Below, one piece after another: positions 18,126 through 27,832 of a stretch of 64,000 nucleotides of DNA. The notes under the pieces are model-generated. The model was not told where the DNA came from. It saw nothing but the letters and a program-made list of their open reading frames with translations, and did no database searches. This DNA comes from Corynebacterium kefirresidentii (GTDB taxonomy: Bacteria; Actinomycetota; Actinomycetes; Mycobacteriales; Mycobacteriaceae). Numbering within the stretch: position 1 is the first letter of the stretch; the number at the start of each line of letters is the position of its first letter. The translations under genes were made by a program, and so were the position numbers. The stretch spans positions 310,001-374,000 of the forward strand of contig NGUZ01000001.1 in assembly GCA_002154655.1 (NCBI GenBank), in the 5' to 3' direction.

Positions 18126-19814
18126 ATGGAAAACGCGTCTGAGTCCACAATCAAAGGCACCGGTGTCGTTGCCGGAGTCGCCTACGCCGAAGCCGTGTGG
18201 GTCCGCCCTCGCCCGGCCCTGCCTACCGAGGGAAGCATTGACCCAGAGCAAGCGAGTGAATCCGAGTACAACCGCTTTCTTGCGGCCGTAGATACGGTTG
18301 CTAATCGATTGGAGAAGCGCGCGGCAGCCGCAGAGGGCCAAGCGGCCGAGGTTCTCACTGCAACCGCCGGTATGGTCAAGGACCGTGGCTGGCACAAAAC
18401 AGTGCGCAAGAATATCCGCACCGGTAGGAATGCGGAATTTGCCACTGTTGGCGCGACTGAAAAGTTTGTCACCATGTTCGAAGCCGCTGGTGGCGTGATG
18501 GCCGAGCGCACGACCGACTTGAAGGACGTACGCGACCGCGTCATCGCTGAGCTACGTGGTGAGGATGAGCCAGGCCTGCCTTTGGTAGATGGCGAGGCCG
18601 TCTTGTTTGCAGATGATTTGGCCCCGGCCGATACTGCAACGCTAGATACCAAACACATTAAAGCCCTTGTTACGGAGCTCGGTGGCCCCACTAGCCATAC
18701 GGCCATCATCGCGCGCCAATTGGACATTCCGTGCATCGTGGCGGTGGGCGCTTCGCTTAGCGACATTGAAAGCGGCACGCTGGTATTTGTCGATGGCGCA
18801 GTAGGAACCGTGACTTGTGGTGCCGATGCGGAGACCTCCACCAAGGCCGTTGCTGAATACCGTGAGCGTGCAGCACGCGTTGCTCAGTGGCGCGGTCCTG
18901 CTAAGACCAAAGACGGTCACAGCGTGCAGCTGCTGGCAAATGTTGCTGATGGCAATGCCGCCCGCATCGCTTCGGAGTCTCAGGCAGAAGGCATCGGCCT
19001 GTATCGCACGGAGTTGTCCTTCCTTTCGGCCAGCGAAGAGCCCAGCGTGGAGGAACAAGCAAAGATCTACGGAAAGGTTTTCAAGGCCTTCCCCGAATCC
19101 AAGGTAGTTGTGCGCACATTGGACGCAGGCTCCGATAAGCCAATTTCTTATGCCACGCTAAGCTCTGAGGAAAACCCGGCATTGGGCGTTCGCGGTCTGC
19201 GTATCGCGCGCGATAATGAAGCTTTGCTGACCCGCCAGCTTGATGCAATTGCGCAGGCTGCCGAAGCCCGTGATGATAAAGCCTCTACGTGGGTGATGGC
19301 CCCCATGGTTGCCACTTCTACCGAAGCGCAGTGGTTTGCCAACTTGTGTCGTGAACGCGGCCTGACTGCTGGCGCCATGATTGAGGTTCCCGCCGCAGCG
19401 CTGATGGCGGACAAAATCATGCCGCACCTCGACTTCGTATCCATCGGCACCAATGACCTGACTCAGTACACGATGGCTGCAGACCGTCTGTCCCCGCAGT
19501 TGGCCTACCTGACCGACCCGTGGCAGCCGGCCGTGCTGCGACTTATCCAGCACACCTGCATTGTGGGCCAGGCCAATAACGTTGCGGTAGGCGTATGCGG
19601 AGAAGCAGCCGCCGACCCCATGCTGGCCTGCGTGCTTACGGGCTTGGGCGTGAATTCGCTGTCCGCAGCGTCTACTGCAGTAGCAGGCGTAGGCGCACAG
19701 TTGGCAGAAGTTACCTTGGAACAGTGTCAACAGCTCGCAGAGGTGGCATTGGATGCGGAAAGCCCTGACGCTGCCCGTACTGCAGTGGTAGAAACCATGG
19801 CGTCCTTCGCCTAG
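18126..19814 (+). CDS. ptsI: PTS enzyme I
   Basis: Enzyme I autophosphorylates from phosphoenolpyruvate and passes the phosphate to HPr. The 562-residue product carries the active-site His in ELGGPTSHTAIIARQL near residue 190, the PEP-binding arginines in EGIGLYRTELSFL and TLDAGSDKP, and the signature DFVSIGTNDLTQYTMAADR near residue 440, with the C-terminal Cys in GVCGEAAADP. The ATG at 18126 is preferred: AAGGA lies 9 bases upstream, against 3 for the ATG at 18120. It is divergent from fruK and converges with the DeoR gene. Confidence 0.96.
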   Translation: MENASESTIKGTGVVAGVAYAEAVWVRPRPALPTEGSIDPEQASESEYNRFLAAVDTVANRLEKRAAAAEGQAAEVLTATAGMVKDRGWHKTVRKNIRTGRNAEFATVGATEKFVTMFEAAGGVMAERTTDLKDVRDRVIAELRGEDEPGLPLVDGEAVLFADDLAPADTATLDTKHIKALVTELGGPTSHTAIIARQLDIPCIVAVGASLSDIESGTLVFVDGAVGTVTCGADAETSTKAVAEYRERAARVAQWRGPAKTKDGHSVQLLANVADGNAARIASESQAEGIGLYRTELSFLSASEEPSVEEQAKIYGKVFKAFPESKVVVRTLDAGSDKPISYATLSSEENPALGVRGLRIARDNEALLTRQLDAIAQAAEARDDKASTWVMAPMVATSTEAQWFANLCRERGLTAGAMIEVPAAALMADKIMPHLDFVSIGTNDLTQYTMAADRLSPQLAYLTDPWQPAVLRLIQHTCIVGQANNVAVGVCGEAAADPMLACVLTGLGVNSLSAASTAVAGVGAQLAEVTLEQCQQLAEVALDAESPDAARTAVVETMASFA

Positions 19815-19835
19815 CTTGAGGCGAAGGAGCGGGGA

Positions 19836-20618
19836 TTATTCGCTGGCGAGCACGACTTCAATTTCGTGCTCGCGCAGCGCCTCCACGAAGGAATCGGGGG
19901 CTGCGGCGTCAGTGATGACGACATCGATATCAGCGGCGGGGGCGAAGCTTACCAAGTAGTCATTGCCCAGCTTGCTGGAATCGCACATCACTACGACCTT
20001 GTGAGCGTTGGTGACGAAGGCAGACTTGATGGCTGCTTCTTGGGGATCGGCCGTGGAAAGCCCGTGATCCAGGGTCAGGGCATTGGTTCCGATGAAGGCG
20101 ACGTCGGCGCGCATGAGCGCTAGCGTGCGCAGGGCGGTGTCGCCGACGACGGCTTGGGTGATCGCGCGAACCGTGCCGCCAAGGAGCTGGACGTCCGGTA
20201 CTCCGCTGCCTGCTAAGGACAAGGCGATGGGCAGACTATTGGAGACGATGTTGAACTGGCCTTGGGGGTATTGCTGTCCTATCAGCTCAGCAAATGCGTT
20301 AATCGTAGTGCCCGCGTCGAGGAAAATGCTGCCGCCGCCGTGGGGAAGAAAATCCAGCGCAGCTCGGGCGATGGCGGCTTTCGCACCGGAGGCGGAACGC
20401 TGTCGGGTGTCTAGGGTAAGTTCCGCAGTTTGAAAGGACTGGGATGCTACCGCGCCGCCATGCACGCGATGGACGACGCCCTCTCGATCGAGCACCGCTA
20501 GATCGCGTCGAATGGTTTCGGCCGTGACTTCGAAGCGCTCGGATAGCTCAGTGACGTTGACGCGACCTTCAACGGCGGTGAGAGACGCTATCTGGCGGCG
20601 CCGCTCTTCTGCGTACAT
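19836..20618 (-). CDS. sugR: DeoR-family transcriptional repressor, probably SugR
   Basis: A 260-residue DeoR protein: the N-terminal winged helix MYAEERRRQIASLTAVEGRV with VTELSERFEVTAETIRRDL, then a sugar-phosphate sensor domain with FLDAGTTINAFAEL, LLGGTVRAITQAVVGD and IGTNALTLDHGLSTADPQE. Position between ptsI and lexA and the sequence as I recall it fit SugR, the repressor of PTS genes in Corynebacterium glutamicum, relieved by fructose 1-phosphate and related esters. FruR, the other DeoR regulator of this locus in that species, would lie between ptsI and fruK; no gene is found there. The SugR/FruR choice therefore rests on position and remembered sequence. Confidence 0.82.
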   Translation of the reverse strand: MYAEERRRQIASLTAVEGRVNVTELSERFEVTAETIRRDLAVLDREGVVHRVHGGAVASQSFQTAELTLDTRQRSASGAKAAIARAALDFLPHGGGSIFLDAGTTINAFAELIGQQYPQGQFNIVSNSLPIALSLAGSGVPDVQLLGGTVRAITQAVVGDTALRTLALMRADVAFIGTNALTLDHGLSTADPQEAAIKSAFVTNAHKVVVMCDSSKLGNDYLVSFAPAADIDVVITDAAAPDSFVEALREHEIEVVLASE

Positions 20619-20973
20619 TATTCCTCCTTGGACTTAAGCACACCGCGGGGAGTAGCGGGGGTAAAAATTCCCGGATTCTGTGGATAGGGAAGTCCCGCGA
20701 TGTTGTTTTTCTTAGTCCATTGTCTCAAAAATCGGGAATAACCGGACTAAAGCAAAAATTTGCACAGTTATCGCCGCACCGCGAAGTGTGAAATTAGCTG
20801 GTCAAGGCAAAAAGTGGGAAAGTGGGATTTTCGTCTCCTTTGCTTTCTGGGTCCAAAATGGCGCCAAAATGGGGGTGGCTGGCGGAGGGGCTATCTCAGT
20901 GTGAAATGCGCGCAAATAAGCCCCGCACGGCCTGGGGCGGCCGTTGCGGGGCGGAGTGATGCTGGGTGAGTGT
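20619..20973. other. 355-base gene-free region between sugR and lexA
   Basis: Contains the sugR promoter side (right of 20618) and the lexA terminator (20913-20952). Visible structure: CTTAGTCC (20711) with GGACTAAAG (20744), ATTCCCGGAT (20667) with ATCGGGAAT (20731), and a tandem CCAAAATGG pair 11 bases apart (20853 and 20864). The only open frame (20760-20969) has no ribosome binding site and unnatural composition. No gene is supported; a small RNA is possible but unproven. Confidence 0.5.
20913..20952 (-). terminator. Terminator after lexA
   Basis: On the minus strand a GC-rich hairpin (GCCCCGCACGGCC at 20920-20932 with GGCCGTTGCGGGGC at 20939-20952, one bulged T) is followed by CTTATTTG. 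It ends the lexA transcript. Confidence 0.8.
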
Positions 20974-21678
20974 TTAAAGTTTGCGGAACACGGATACAAC
21001 CTTGCCCATAATTTCTGCATCATCGCCATTAATGGGCGAGTAAGCATCGTTGTGGGGAAGTAGCCATACGCCCGAGGAGTCGCGGTGGAATTCCTTAACC
21101 GTGGCCTCAGAACCGTCCAGCAGCGCTGCGACAAACTCGCCTTCCTCAGCAACGGACTGGGAGCGAATAATCACCCAGTCACCGTCGAGAATCCCTGCAT
21201 CCTTCATTGAATCGCCGACTACCTGCAGCATATATAGGTCGCCGCTGCCGACAACCTCGTCAGGCATGGGGAAGTACGTGTCGACGTTTTCCTCAGCGGT
21301 AATGGGTGCTCCCGCAGCGATGCGACCGACCACAGGAATATAAGACACGGCGCCTGCGTCCTCGGGAACCTGCTGTTCGGGCTTAGCGGGCTTGCGGCCA
21401 GGCTTCTTGGTGCCTTCGTCTGTGTTGAGATGTCGAACATCTACGGCACGCGGCTTATTTGGGTCGCGCCGCAGAAATCCCTTTTCTTCCAATTGCTTCA
21501 GCTGATAGGCAACTGAGGATGTGGACTGCAGGCCTGCTGCATCGCCGATTTCGCGAATGCTTGGTGGGTAGCCACGCAGCATGACGGCGTCACTAATGAC
21601 ATTGAGGATTCGTCGTTGGCGGTCGGATAGGGATGCGTAATCGGTCTTCTCGGCAGACTTTTTTGGCTTGCGGCCCAT
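20974..21678 (-). CDS. lexA: SOS repressor LexA
   Basis: LexA represses DNA-damage genes and cleaves itself when RecA filaments form. The 234-residue product has an N-terminal winged helix ([45 protein letters not shown]), a basic linker and a C-terminal protease domain. The cleavage dipeptide lies in [13 protein letters not shown] (Ala-Gly), the catalytic Ser in [11 protein letters not shown] and the Lys in EATVKEFH. The ATG at 21678 (MGRKPKKS) is plausible. It is divergent from divS, with candidate LexA half-sites between them. Confidence 0.97.
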   Translation of the reverse strand: MGRKPKKSAEKTDYASLSDRQRRILNVISDAVMLRGYPPSIREIGDAAGLQSTSSVAYQLKQLEEKGFLRRDPNKPRAVDVRHLNTDEGTKKPGRKPAKPEQQVPEDAGAVSYIPVVGRIAAGAPITAEENVDTYFPMPDEVVGSGDLYMLQVVGDSMKDAGILDGDWVIIRSQSVAEEGEFVAALLDGSEATVKEFHRDSSGVWLLPHNDAYSPINGDDAEIMGKVVSVFRKL

Positions 21679-21775
21679 TGCTGGCTCCTACGTAGGGTCG
21701 GGTGACTTCGTTGTCGGTCTATTAGTGGGCGGATTTAGAGTGCCACAAGTCATTTGTAGCACGAAAAGTACAGAT

Positions 21776-21850
21776 GTTCGAGATTTGTGTCCACGGGTGG
21801 ACAAGTATTCGAAGCGGTGCTATAAATCGAACGTACCAACTAAATCGAAC
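21776..21850. promoter_or_regulatory. LexA-type half-sites in the lexA-divS intergenic region
   Basis: GTTCGA (21776), TTCGAA (21808) and two TCGAAC sites (21827 and 21845, 18 bases apart) lie between the divergent lexA and divS genes. The corynebacterial and mycobacterial SOS box is a TCGAAC-N4-GTTCGA palindrome; the best approximate match is TCGAACATTATGGCGA at 21845-21860, with an intact left half and only CGA of the right half. SOS control of both genes is expected from the family. Confidence 0.6.
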
Positions 21851-21922
21851 ATTATGGCGACTGTTTCAAATTAAGTGTCCAGTGGGATGCCTATGGTGAG
21901 TTCGGTCGCCGAAAGGAAAAAC

Positions 21923-22318
21923 ATGTCTCTACTTATTAATTCTCGAAATGACCTGGCAAAGCGTAATTCTGCAGACGCTCTAGTGGTTTCTCCCGCATCT
22001 GTATGGGACGTGGATCGATATGCCCCTCGCGCGGCGCGAGGGAGCGGTGATTCGCGGTATGTTCGAACTCTCCGCGTGGAAGATCGAACGACATATCGTT
22101 CGAATCGAGTGAAATCTGGCGGGGGCGACGGTCTTTCACAGAGAGCTCAACGTAGCGCGGTGAAGTCGAACACAGGTAACTACGTTTTAGGTGGCGTGTT
22201 TGGAATCGCGGTCTTTTTGGGCACTCTCCTAGGCGGATTGGCAGGGGCGGAAGGAAGTAGTGCACCGCAACCGCCGACCTCAGACATTCAACAGGTCGAG
22301 GCTGCTGTAGTGCATTAG
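21923..22318 (+). CDS. divS: SOS cell-division suppressor DivS
   Basis: In Corynebacterium glutamicum the SOS-induced gene divergent from lexA, divS, blocks cell division after DNA damage. This 131-residue protein fits by position and form: a basic N-terminus ([20 protein letters not shown], then an arginine-rich 60-90 segment) and one membrane segment near the C-terminus ([23 protein letters not shown]). No LysM domain is visible. The start at 21923 follows AAAGGA by 6 bases. Identification is by synteny with lexA and nrdR and by size; sequence conservation of DivS is low. Confidence 0.75.
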   Translation: MSLLINSRNDLAKRNSADALVVSPASVWDVDRYAPRAARGSGDSRYVRTLRVEDRTTYRSNRVKSGGGDGLSQRAQRSAVKSNTGNYVLGGVFGIAVFLGTLLGGLAGAEGSSAPQPPTSDIQQVEAAVVH

Positions 22319-22403
22319 TGAGGCGGTGGCCTTATGCTCGGTGGTTGGGCGGACTGTTGGGCGAGTAAACTACTGGGGTAACAACGTCAGTGAAAGGACC
22401 TCT

Positions 22404-22862
22404 GTGTATTGCCCCTTCTGCCATAATGAGCAATCCCGTGTCATTGACTCCCGCGTCGTTGATGCTGGAGCGTCGATTCGGCGCCGGCGTGAGTGTGCTT
22501 CGTGTAAGGGGCGTTTTACCACGGTCGAAAAGGCCGTGTTGTTGGTGGTCAAGCGGAACGGACTCGCGGAACCTTTTAGTCGAGATAAACTGATTCGCGG
22601 CGTACGGCGCGCCTGTCAGGGGCGAGATGTGGGTGACGATGCCCTGAAAAAACTGGCGCAAGAAGTGGAAGAGACCGTACGCGGGCATGGTTCCTCTCAG
22701 GTCAACGCGAATGAGATTGGCCTGGCCATCTTGGAACCGCTTCGCGATCTTGATGAGGTGGCCTATCTGCGTTTTGCCTCGGTCTACAAGTCCTTTGAAA
22801 GCGCTGATGATTTCGAATCTGAAATTCGTCTCATGCGTAGGCGCGACCGAGAGGATTTCTAG
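22404..22862 (+). CDS. nrdR: Transcriptional repressor NrdR
   Basis: NrdR is a zinc-finger and ATP-cone repressor of ribonucleotide reductase genes. The 152-residue product starts at GTG with [17 protein letters not shown] and the second zinc pair [13 protein letters not shown], followed by the ATP-cone [29 protein letters not shown] at 22392 supports the GTG start at 22404. The gene overlaps the end of the convergent hrpA gene by 4 bases. Confidence 0.97.
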   Translation: MYCPFCHNEQSRVIDSRVVDAGASIRRRRECASCKGRFTTVEKAVLLVVKRNGLAEPFSRDKLIRGVRRACQGRDVGDDALKKLAQEVEETVRGHGSSQVNANEIGLAILEPLRDLDEVAYLRFASVYKSFESADDFESEIRLMRRRDREDF

Positions 22863-25800
22863 CGCAGTTTGTCAACGGCCTTCTGGATGCGGCGGAGCGA
22901 CACGGCGTGAGCTGTGCCGAGGCGTTGGGCGAATAGTGAAACGCGAAGTTCCTCCACCATCCAGCGAATGTCCTTGACTTCGCGCGTCTTTTCGCGGCCA
23001 GGTGGTAGGCTGCGCAGCCGGTTGGCTAGGTAGGCCTTGGCGTTATCGACCTCGGCCTGGCGGTCCGCGTCGCGGTCAGGGTCAAGGTTCATGTCCTCTA
23101 AGCGAATGCGCATGGCTTGGATATAGCGCGGTAGATGACGCAGGTGGGACATGCCATGGATTGTGATGGCATTACGGGGTAGGAGGAACTCCAATTGCTC
23201 GCGCATGTCATCGATTGCCGCACCGTCCCAGTGGGCGAGTTCGGCTCGCAGGTTGGAATACTCGGCGAGTCCTGGGGCGATAGCCACCACCGCTTGACGC
23301 ACACGGCCCGGAACCTGGGGCTTGATGGTGTCTTTGAGCTTCTGGAAAGCGGAAGGAGTGCGGACGGGTCCGCCGGCCTCTAGCATCAGATCGCGTATGG
23401 CAGCGACGCGGGCGTCGTTGACCAGGCCATCGGCGCCGCCGTGGGGATAGGAATCGACGGCGACGCGTTGTTGCAGCGGCAGGCCCTTGACCATTTGTGC
23501 AGTATTGACCGCAATGTCGCGCATAAGCAGGGTAAGGGTCGTGGTAACCATAGCGGCATCGGCTGCGGCCTTGGTGGGATGTACCTTGAGTTCAACGCCG
23601 TCCTTTGTGGCGACGAGGGCGGGGTAAGCCGTGACTTCGTGGCCGTCGACGGTGGTGGTAACCGTGTCATCGATGGCACCTAGAGTATCGTCGGTCCACT
23701 CGCTGACAGCGGTGGACTCAGCGGTGCGAGAGACGCGCGACACAGAGGATTTGATATGCCCGGCCTGGCGGCGGATAAGCGCCGCCAGGTCGCGGTCGGA
23801 GTCGACGATCTTGCCGCGCTTGTCGATGGCCCCGTAGTTCATCCTCAGGTGCATCGGCAGCTTGCCGGGCTGGAAATCGGTGGCGTTGATGCCTTGGCCG
23901 CCGAGTTCATGGAGGACGTCGGCAAGCTGCTGGGTGATGGTGCCTTCATAAGGGACGAGGCGGTCGATGGCGCGCTCAGCGAATTCGGGCGCGGGAACAA
24001 CGGTGCGGCGCAGGGCCTTGGGCAGGCTGCGGATGAGTTCGGTTACGAGCCCGAGACGCAGGCCGGGTACGAGCCAATCGAAGCCTTCGGTATCTAAGCC
24101 GGCGAGCATGGGGATGGGTACCATCACGGTAACGCCATCGAGTGGATCGCCGGGTTCAAATTTATAGGTTAGTTCGTAGTCGATGGAACCCTTTCTCCAG
24201 TGGTCGGGGAAGGATTCTTCGGTGACCTCGTGGGAGTCATCGATGAGCTTTGCCGGATCGAAATCCAGCAATTCAGGGTTGCGACGGCGTTCTTTTTTCC
24301 ACCACGAGTCGAAATGACGGCCGGTTGTTACCTTTGCTGGGATGCGCTGGTCATAAAAGTCGAAGAGGGTGTCTTCGTCTACGATGAGGCCGCGGCGGCG
24401 GGCTTTTTCTTCGTATGCGGCGGCGTCGTCAAGCGCTTGGGCATTGGTTTTGAAGAAGGCGTGGTGGGTATTCCAGTCGCCGGCAACGAGCGCGTTGCGG
24501 ATGAACATATCGCGCGCGGCGGTGGGATCGACGCGGTGGTAGGGCACGGTGCGGTCGGCCACAATGGGTACACCGTAGAGTGTGGACTTCTGGTGAGCGA
24601 TGGCGGCGGCGCGTTTGCGGGACCAGGTGGGCTCGGAATAGTTGTGCTTGAGCAGGTCTGCGCCCAGCTTTTCTACCCAGGCGGGATCGATGGTGGCGGC
24701 GTCGCGTGCCCAGAGGCGGGAAGTTTCCACCAGCTCGGCGGCCATGAGGAACTCCGGCGGCTTTTTGGCCAAGGCGGAGCCAGGAAATACCAGGAATCGG
24801 GTGTTGCGCGCGCCTTGGAATTCTTTGGAGTTGCCATCGCGGGCGCCGATATTGGATAGCAAGCCTGACAGGAGTGACATGTGGATATCATCGGCGCGGC
24901 GCTCGGTACCTTCCTGGTATGTCCAGCCCAGCTGCTTGGCGACGTCCTTGAGCTGGCGCACCAGGTCAAACCACTCGCGAATGCGCATGTAATGGAGAAA
25001 CTCCTGCTTCATGCGTTTGCGGAATTTATTGCCGGATTGCTCGTTGCGGGTCTGTTTAATGTAGTCCCAGAGCTTAAGCATGGACAAGAAATCCGAGGAC
25101 TTGTCCTTGAAGCGGGCGTGGGCTTGGTCGGCCTGGGCCTGGAAATCAAGGGGGCGTTCGCGAACATCCTGGATGGTCATGGCGGCGACGATGACCATGA
25201 CATCATCCAGGCATCCGTTGGTATTGGCCTCAATGAGCATGCGTGCCATACGCGGATCTAGCGGGATGCGCGCTAGGTCGCGGCCAGTGGCGGTCAGCGT
25301 GGGCTTATCCTGCTTGTCGTGGAGAGCGCCGAGCTCGTGCAGGAGGTTAAGGCCATCGCGGATGGCCTTGTGCTCGGGCGGTTGGATGAACGGGAATTGT
25401 TCGATGTCGCCTAGCTTGAGCGAGACCATCTGCAAGATGACGCTGGCGAGGTTGGTGCGCAGAATTTCTGGGTCGGTGAATTCGGGGCGGCTTTCAAAGT
25501 CCTGTTCGCTATAGAGGCGAATGGCGATGCCATCGGCAACGCGGCCGCAGCGGCCGGAGCGCTGGTTGGCGGAGGCCTGTGAGATGGGCTCGATAGGCAG
25601 GCGCTGGACTTTGGTGCGCGTGGAATAGCGCGAGATGCGGGCGGTGCCGGTATCAACCACATAGCGGATGCCGGGCACAGTAAGCGAGGTTTCTGCGATA
25701 TTCGTGGCCAACACGATGCGGCGGCCACGGTGTTCGCTGAAAACGCGATGCTGTTCTTGATTAGATAAGCGGCCAAAAAGGGGAGTGACTTCGACGTTTT

Positions 25801-26746
25801 TCCACTTCTTGCCTTCGATGGCCTCCATGGCATCGCGGATATCTCGCTCGCCAGGGAAGAAGCACAGGATATCGCCGTCGCCTTCGTGCATCAGCTCTTC
25901 GATGGCCTCGGTCAAGCCGTCGAGCGGGTCTTGGTCCACCACCTTTCCGCCGGCCTCAAACTCGAGGGGGCGGTAGCGGATTTCTACCGGGTAGGTGCGG
26001 CCGGAGACCTCGATGATGGGGGCAGGGTTTCCGTCGGCGTCGGCAAAATGGGCAGCGAAGCTTTCCGGATCGATGGTTGCGGAGGTAATGATGACCTTGA
26101 GATCGGGGCGCTTGGGCAAAAGACGCTTAAGGTAGCCCAATAAAAAGTCGATATTAAGTGAGCGTTCGTGAGCCTCATCGATGATGATGGTGTCGTACTT
26201 GTTGAGGAAGCGGTCACGCTGCATCTCCGCAAGTAGGATGCCATCGGTCATGAGCTTAACCGCGGTGGTCTCAGAGACGCGATCATCAAAGCGGATGGCG
26301 TAGCCGACGGATTCGCCAATCTTTTGGTCCAGTTCTGAGGCGATGCGTTCGGCCACGGTGCGCGCTGCAATGCGGCGTGGCTGGGTATGGCCGATAAATC
26401 CGCGGCGGCCGCGGCCCAGATCAAGACAGATTTTTGGGATCTGGGTGGTCTTACCGGAGCCGGTCTCGCCCGCAATGATGACTACTTGGTTGTCACGGAT
26501 GGCTTCGGCAATATCGTCCTTACGGGCTGTGACGGGGAGGGCGTCCGGGTAGGAGATGGTGGGAACGGCGGCGTCGGTAAGTGCGACGCGCTCGGCGGCG
26601 GCCTGAATATCGGCGCCGATTTCTTGCAAGGCTTTGGGGGCGCGCGCCTTTTTCAAGCGGCGTCGGAAAGAGCGAGCTTCAGCGAGAGTGACATCGTCGA
26701 GTGCAGCGAAAAGTTCATCGCGGGAAGGGGTTTCATTCATAGTCAT
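22859..26746 (-). CDS. hrpA: ATP-dependent RNA helicase HrpA
   Basis: A 1295-residue DEAH-box RNA helicase. Motif I is [14 protein letters not shown], Ia [27 protein letters not shown] (DEAH), [26 protein letters not shown]. After the helicase core come the HA2 and OB folds and the long C-terminal extension typical of bacterial HrpA (about 600 residues). HrpA family proteins are involved in rescue of stalled ribosomes and mRNA processing in other bacteria; the corynebacterial role is not known to me. The start may be at 26746 or two codons later; no strong ribosome binding site is seen. Confidence 0.93.
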   Translation of the reverse strand: MTMNETPSRDELFAALDDVTLAEARSFRRRLKKARAPKALQEIGADIQAAAERVALTDAAVPTISYPDALPVTARKDDIAEAIRDNQVVIIAGETGSGKTTQIPKICLDLGRGRRGFIGHTQPRRIAARTVAERIASELDQKIGESVGYAIRFDDRVSETTAVKLMTDGILLAEMQRDRFLNKYDTIIIDEAHERSLNIDFLLGYLKRLLPKRPDLKVIITSATIDPESFAAHFADADGNPAPIIEVSGRTYPVEIRYRPLEFEAGGKVVDQDPLDGLTEAIEELMHEGDGDILCFFPGERDIRDAMEAIEGKKWKNVEVTPLFGRLSNQEQHRVFSEHRGRRIVLATNIAETSLTVPGIRYVVDTGTARISRYSTRTKVQRLPIEPISQASANQRSGRCGRVADGIAIRLYSEQDFESRPEFTDPEILRTNLASVILQMVSLKLGDIEQFPFIQPPEHKAIRDGLNLLHELGALHDKQDKPTLTATGRDLARIPLDPRMARMLIEANTNGCLDDVMVIVAAMTIQDVRERPLDFQAQADQAHARFKDKSSDFLSMLKLWDYIKQTRNEQSGNKFRKRMKQEFLHYMRIREWFDLVRQLKDVAKQLGWTYQEGTERRADDIHMSLLSGLLSNIGARDGNSKEFQGARNTRFLVFPGSALAKKPPEFLMAAELVETSRLWARDAATIDPAWVEKLGADLLKHNYSEPTWSRKRAAAIAHQKSTLYGVPIVADRTVPYHRVDPTAARDMFIRNALVAGDWNTHHAFFKTNAQALDDAAAYEEKARRRGLIVDEDTLFDFYDQRIPAKVTTGRHFDSWWKKERRRNPELLDFDPAKLIDDSHEVTEESFPDHWRKGSIDYELTYKFEPGDPLDGVTVMVPIPMLAGLDTEGFDWLVPGLRLGLVTELIRSLPKALRRTVVPAPEFAERAIDRLVPYEGTITQQLADVLHELGGQGINATDFQPGKLPMHLRMNYGAIDKRGKIVDSDRDLAALIRRQAGHIKSSVSRVSRTAESTAVSEWTDDTLGAIDDTVTTTVDGHEVTAYPALVATKDGVELKVHPTKAAADAAMVTTTLTLLMRDIAVNTAQMVKGLPLQQRVAVDSYPHGGADGLVNDARVAAIRDLMLEAGGPVRTPSAFQKLKDTIKPQVPGRVRQAVVAIAPGLAEYSNLRAELAHWDGAAIDDMREQLEFLLPRNAITIHGMSHLRHLPRYIQAMRIRLEDMNLDPDRDADRQAEVDNAKAYLANRLRSLPPGREKTREVKDIRWMVEELRVSLFAQRLGTAHAVSLRRIQKAVDKLR

Positions 26747-26852
26747 GACTAGGCACAGAGTCTACCTGTCCGCCAGAAATGAGGAAAAAGTTGTTAAAGT
26801 GGCAATACTTATTCATGCACTGATTGGCATTCCTTAAGGAGGAGCCCCGGTT

Positions 26853-27761
26853 ATGACGAACCCGTATTCGGGCGGAAATGATGAGTTTCCGCGCTATGAA
26901 CCCACAGATCACCCCGAAGACCAACCCAGCTATGGTCAGCTTCCGTCTTATGACGGCAGCCATGAAGAAAACACCCAAGGCTATGTAGGCTACCAAGCAG
27001 GCCAGCGCCCATATACCGGCAAAGTTTCCGCAGTAGACGCCGTTTCTTGGGCGTTTAGGGCCGTCTTTGGCAATTGGAAGCTGTGGATTTTGGGACCCCT
27101 AGCGCTTTTTGTTTTAAGTATCATTATTGCTGCCGTCGCAGGTGGCATCATTGGAGCGATCGCCTCCGACACGGGTCAGGCATCCATAGGAACTGCGGTC
27201 CCTCAGCTCATTTCGAGTGTCTTAAGCCTTGTATTGTCGCTGGTAATTATGCGCCTGGCGCTTTTCCAGATTGATGACTCTCGCACCGGTTGGGGCTACC
27301 TGTTTAAGGACGTGCGTTGGTGGCAGCCGCTGGTCATCATGCTTGTCATCGGGGTGGTGGCGAGCCTCATTGGATACGCTGCAATAGGTGGAACTTTTTA
27401 CGGGTTGCTTGGTGACGCCGAGAATATGTCGGAGGACGAAGCAGTTGCGGCAGTATTAAGCGTCTTGGGAATTATGGGCGTAATTTTGTTGATTAGCTTC
27501 TTTATCCAACCACTCTTCTCGCTGATGCAATGGTTCGCTGCCGACGGCGATAGCGTTGGTGACGCTGTGAAGAAGGGCTTTCAGGCAGGTAAGAACAACT
27601 ACGGTCAACTGTTGTTACTGGCAATTTTGAACTTTTTCATCGCCATCGGCGGATTCTTGCTTTTGGGTATCGGCCTCATCGTGGCTTATCCGGTTACGCT
27701 CTTGGCGCAGGCACATTTGTTCCGCCAGTGTGCTGGGCGCAATACGCTCCCGCAGGCATAG
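26853..27761 (+). CDS. Polytopic membrane protein with N-terminal Tyr/Pro-rich tail
   Basis: A 302-residue protein beginning with a soluble, Tyr/Gly/Pro/Asp-rich stretch of about 55 residues, then five or six membrane segments: LWILGPLALFVLSIIIAAVAGGIIGAI, the VPQLISSVLSLVLSLVIM segment, the QPLVIMLVIGVVASLIG segment, VLGIMGVILLISFFIQPLF, and LLLAILNFFIAIGGFLLLGIGLI. I do not recognise a named family; such proteins are common in Corynebacterium. A canonical AAGGAGG lies 9 bases before the ATG, arguing for good expression. It is divergent from hrpA. Confidence 0.82.
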   Translation: MTNPYSGGNDEFPRYEPTDHPEDQPSYGQLPSYDGSHEENTQGYVGYQAGQRPYTGKVSAVDAVSWAFRAVFGNWKLWILGPLALFVLSIIIAAVAGGIIGAIASDTGQASIGTAVPQLISSVLSLVLSLVIMRLALFQIDDSRTGWGYLFKDVRWWQPLVIMLVIGVVASLIGYAAIGGTFYGLLGDAENMSEDEAVAAVLSVLGIMGVILLISFFIQPLFSLMQWFAADGDSVGDAVKKGFQAGKNNYGQLLLLAILNFFIAIGGFLLLGIGLIVAYPVTLLAQAHLFRQCAGRNTLPQA

Positions 27762-27772
27762 CTCGATAAAGA

Positions 27773-27810
27773 CAAAGGCCACCGTTTCCTACGCGGAACG
27801 GTGGCCTTTG
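27773..27810. terminator. Bidirectional terminator before oxyR
   Basis: CAAAGGCCACCGTT (27773-27786) and AACGGTGGCCTTTG (27797-27810) form a perfect 14-bp stem between the convergent membrane-protein and oxyR genes. Confidence 0.92.
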
Positions 27811-27832
27811 GCGTGTTGTGTGCAGCGCCGCG

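Noticed and set aside
20760..20969. 69-codon open frame between sugR and lexA
   Set aside because: No ribosome binding site, odd composition with many Trp/Arg, and it overlaps the lexA terminator.
21679..21922. Search for a canonical TCGAAC-N4-GTTCGA SOS box
   Set aside because: No perfect copy is present; only half-sites and one partial match, so a full box is not annotated.
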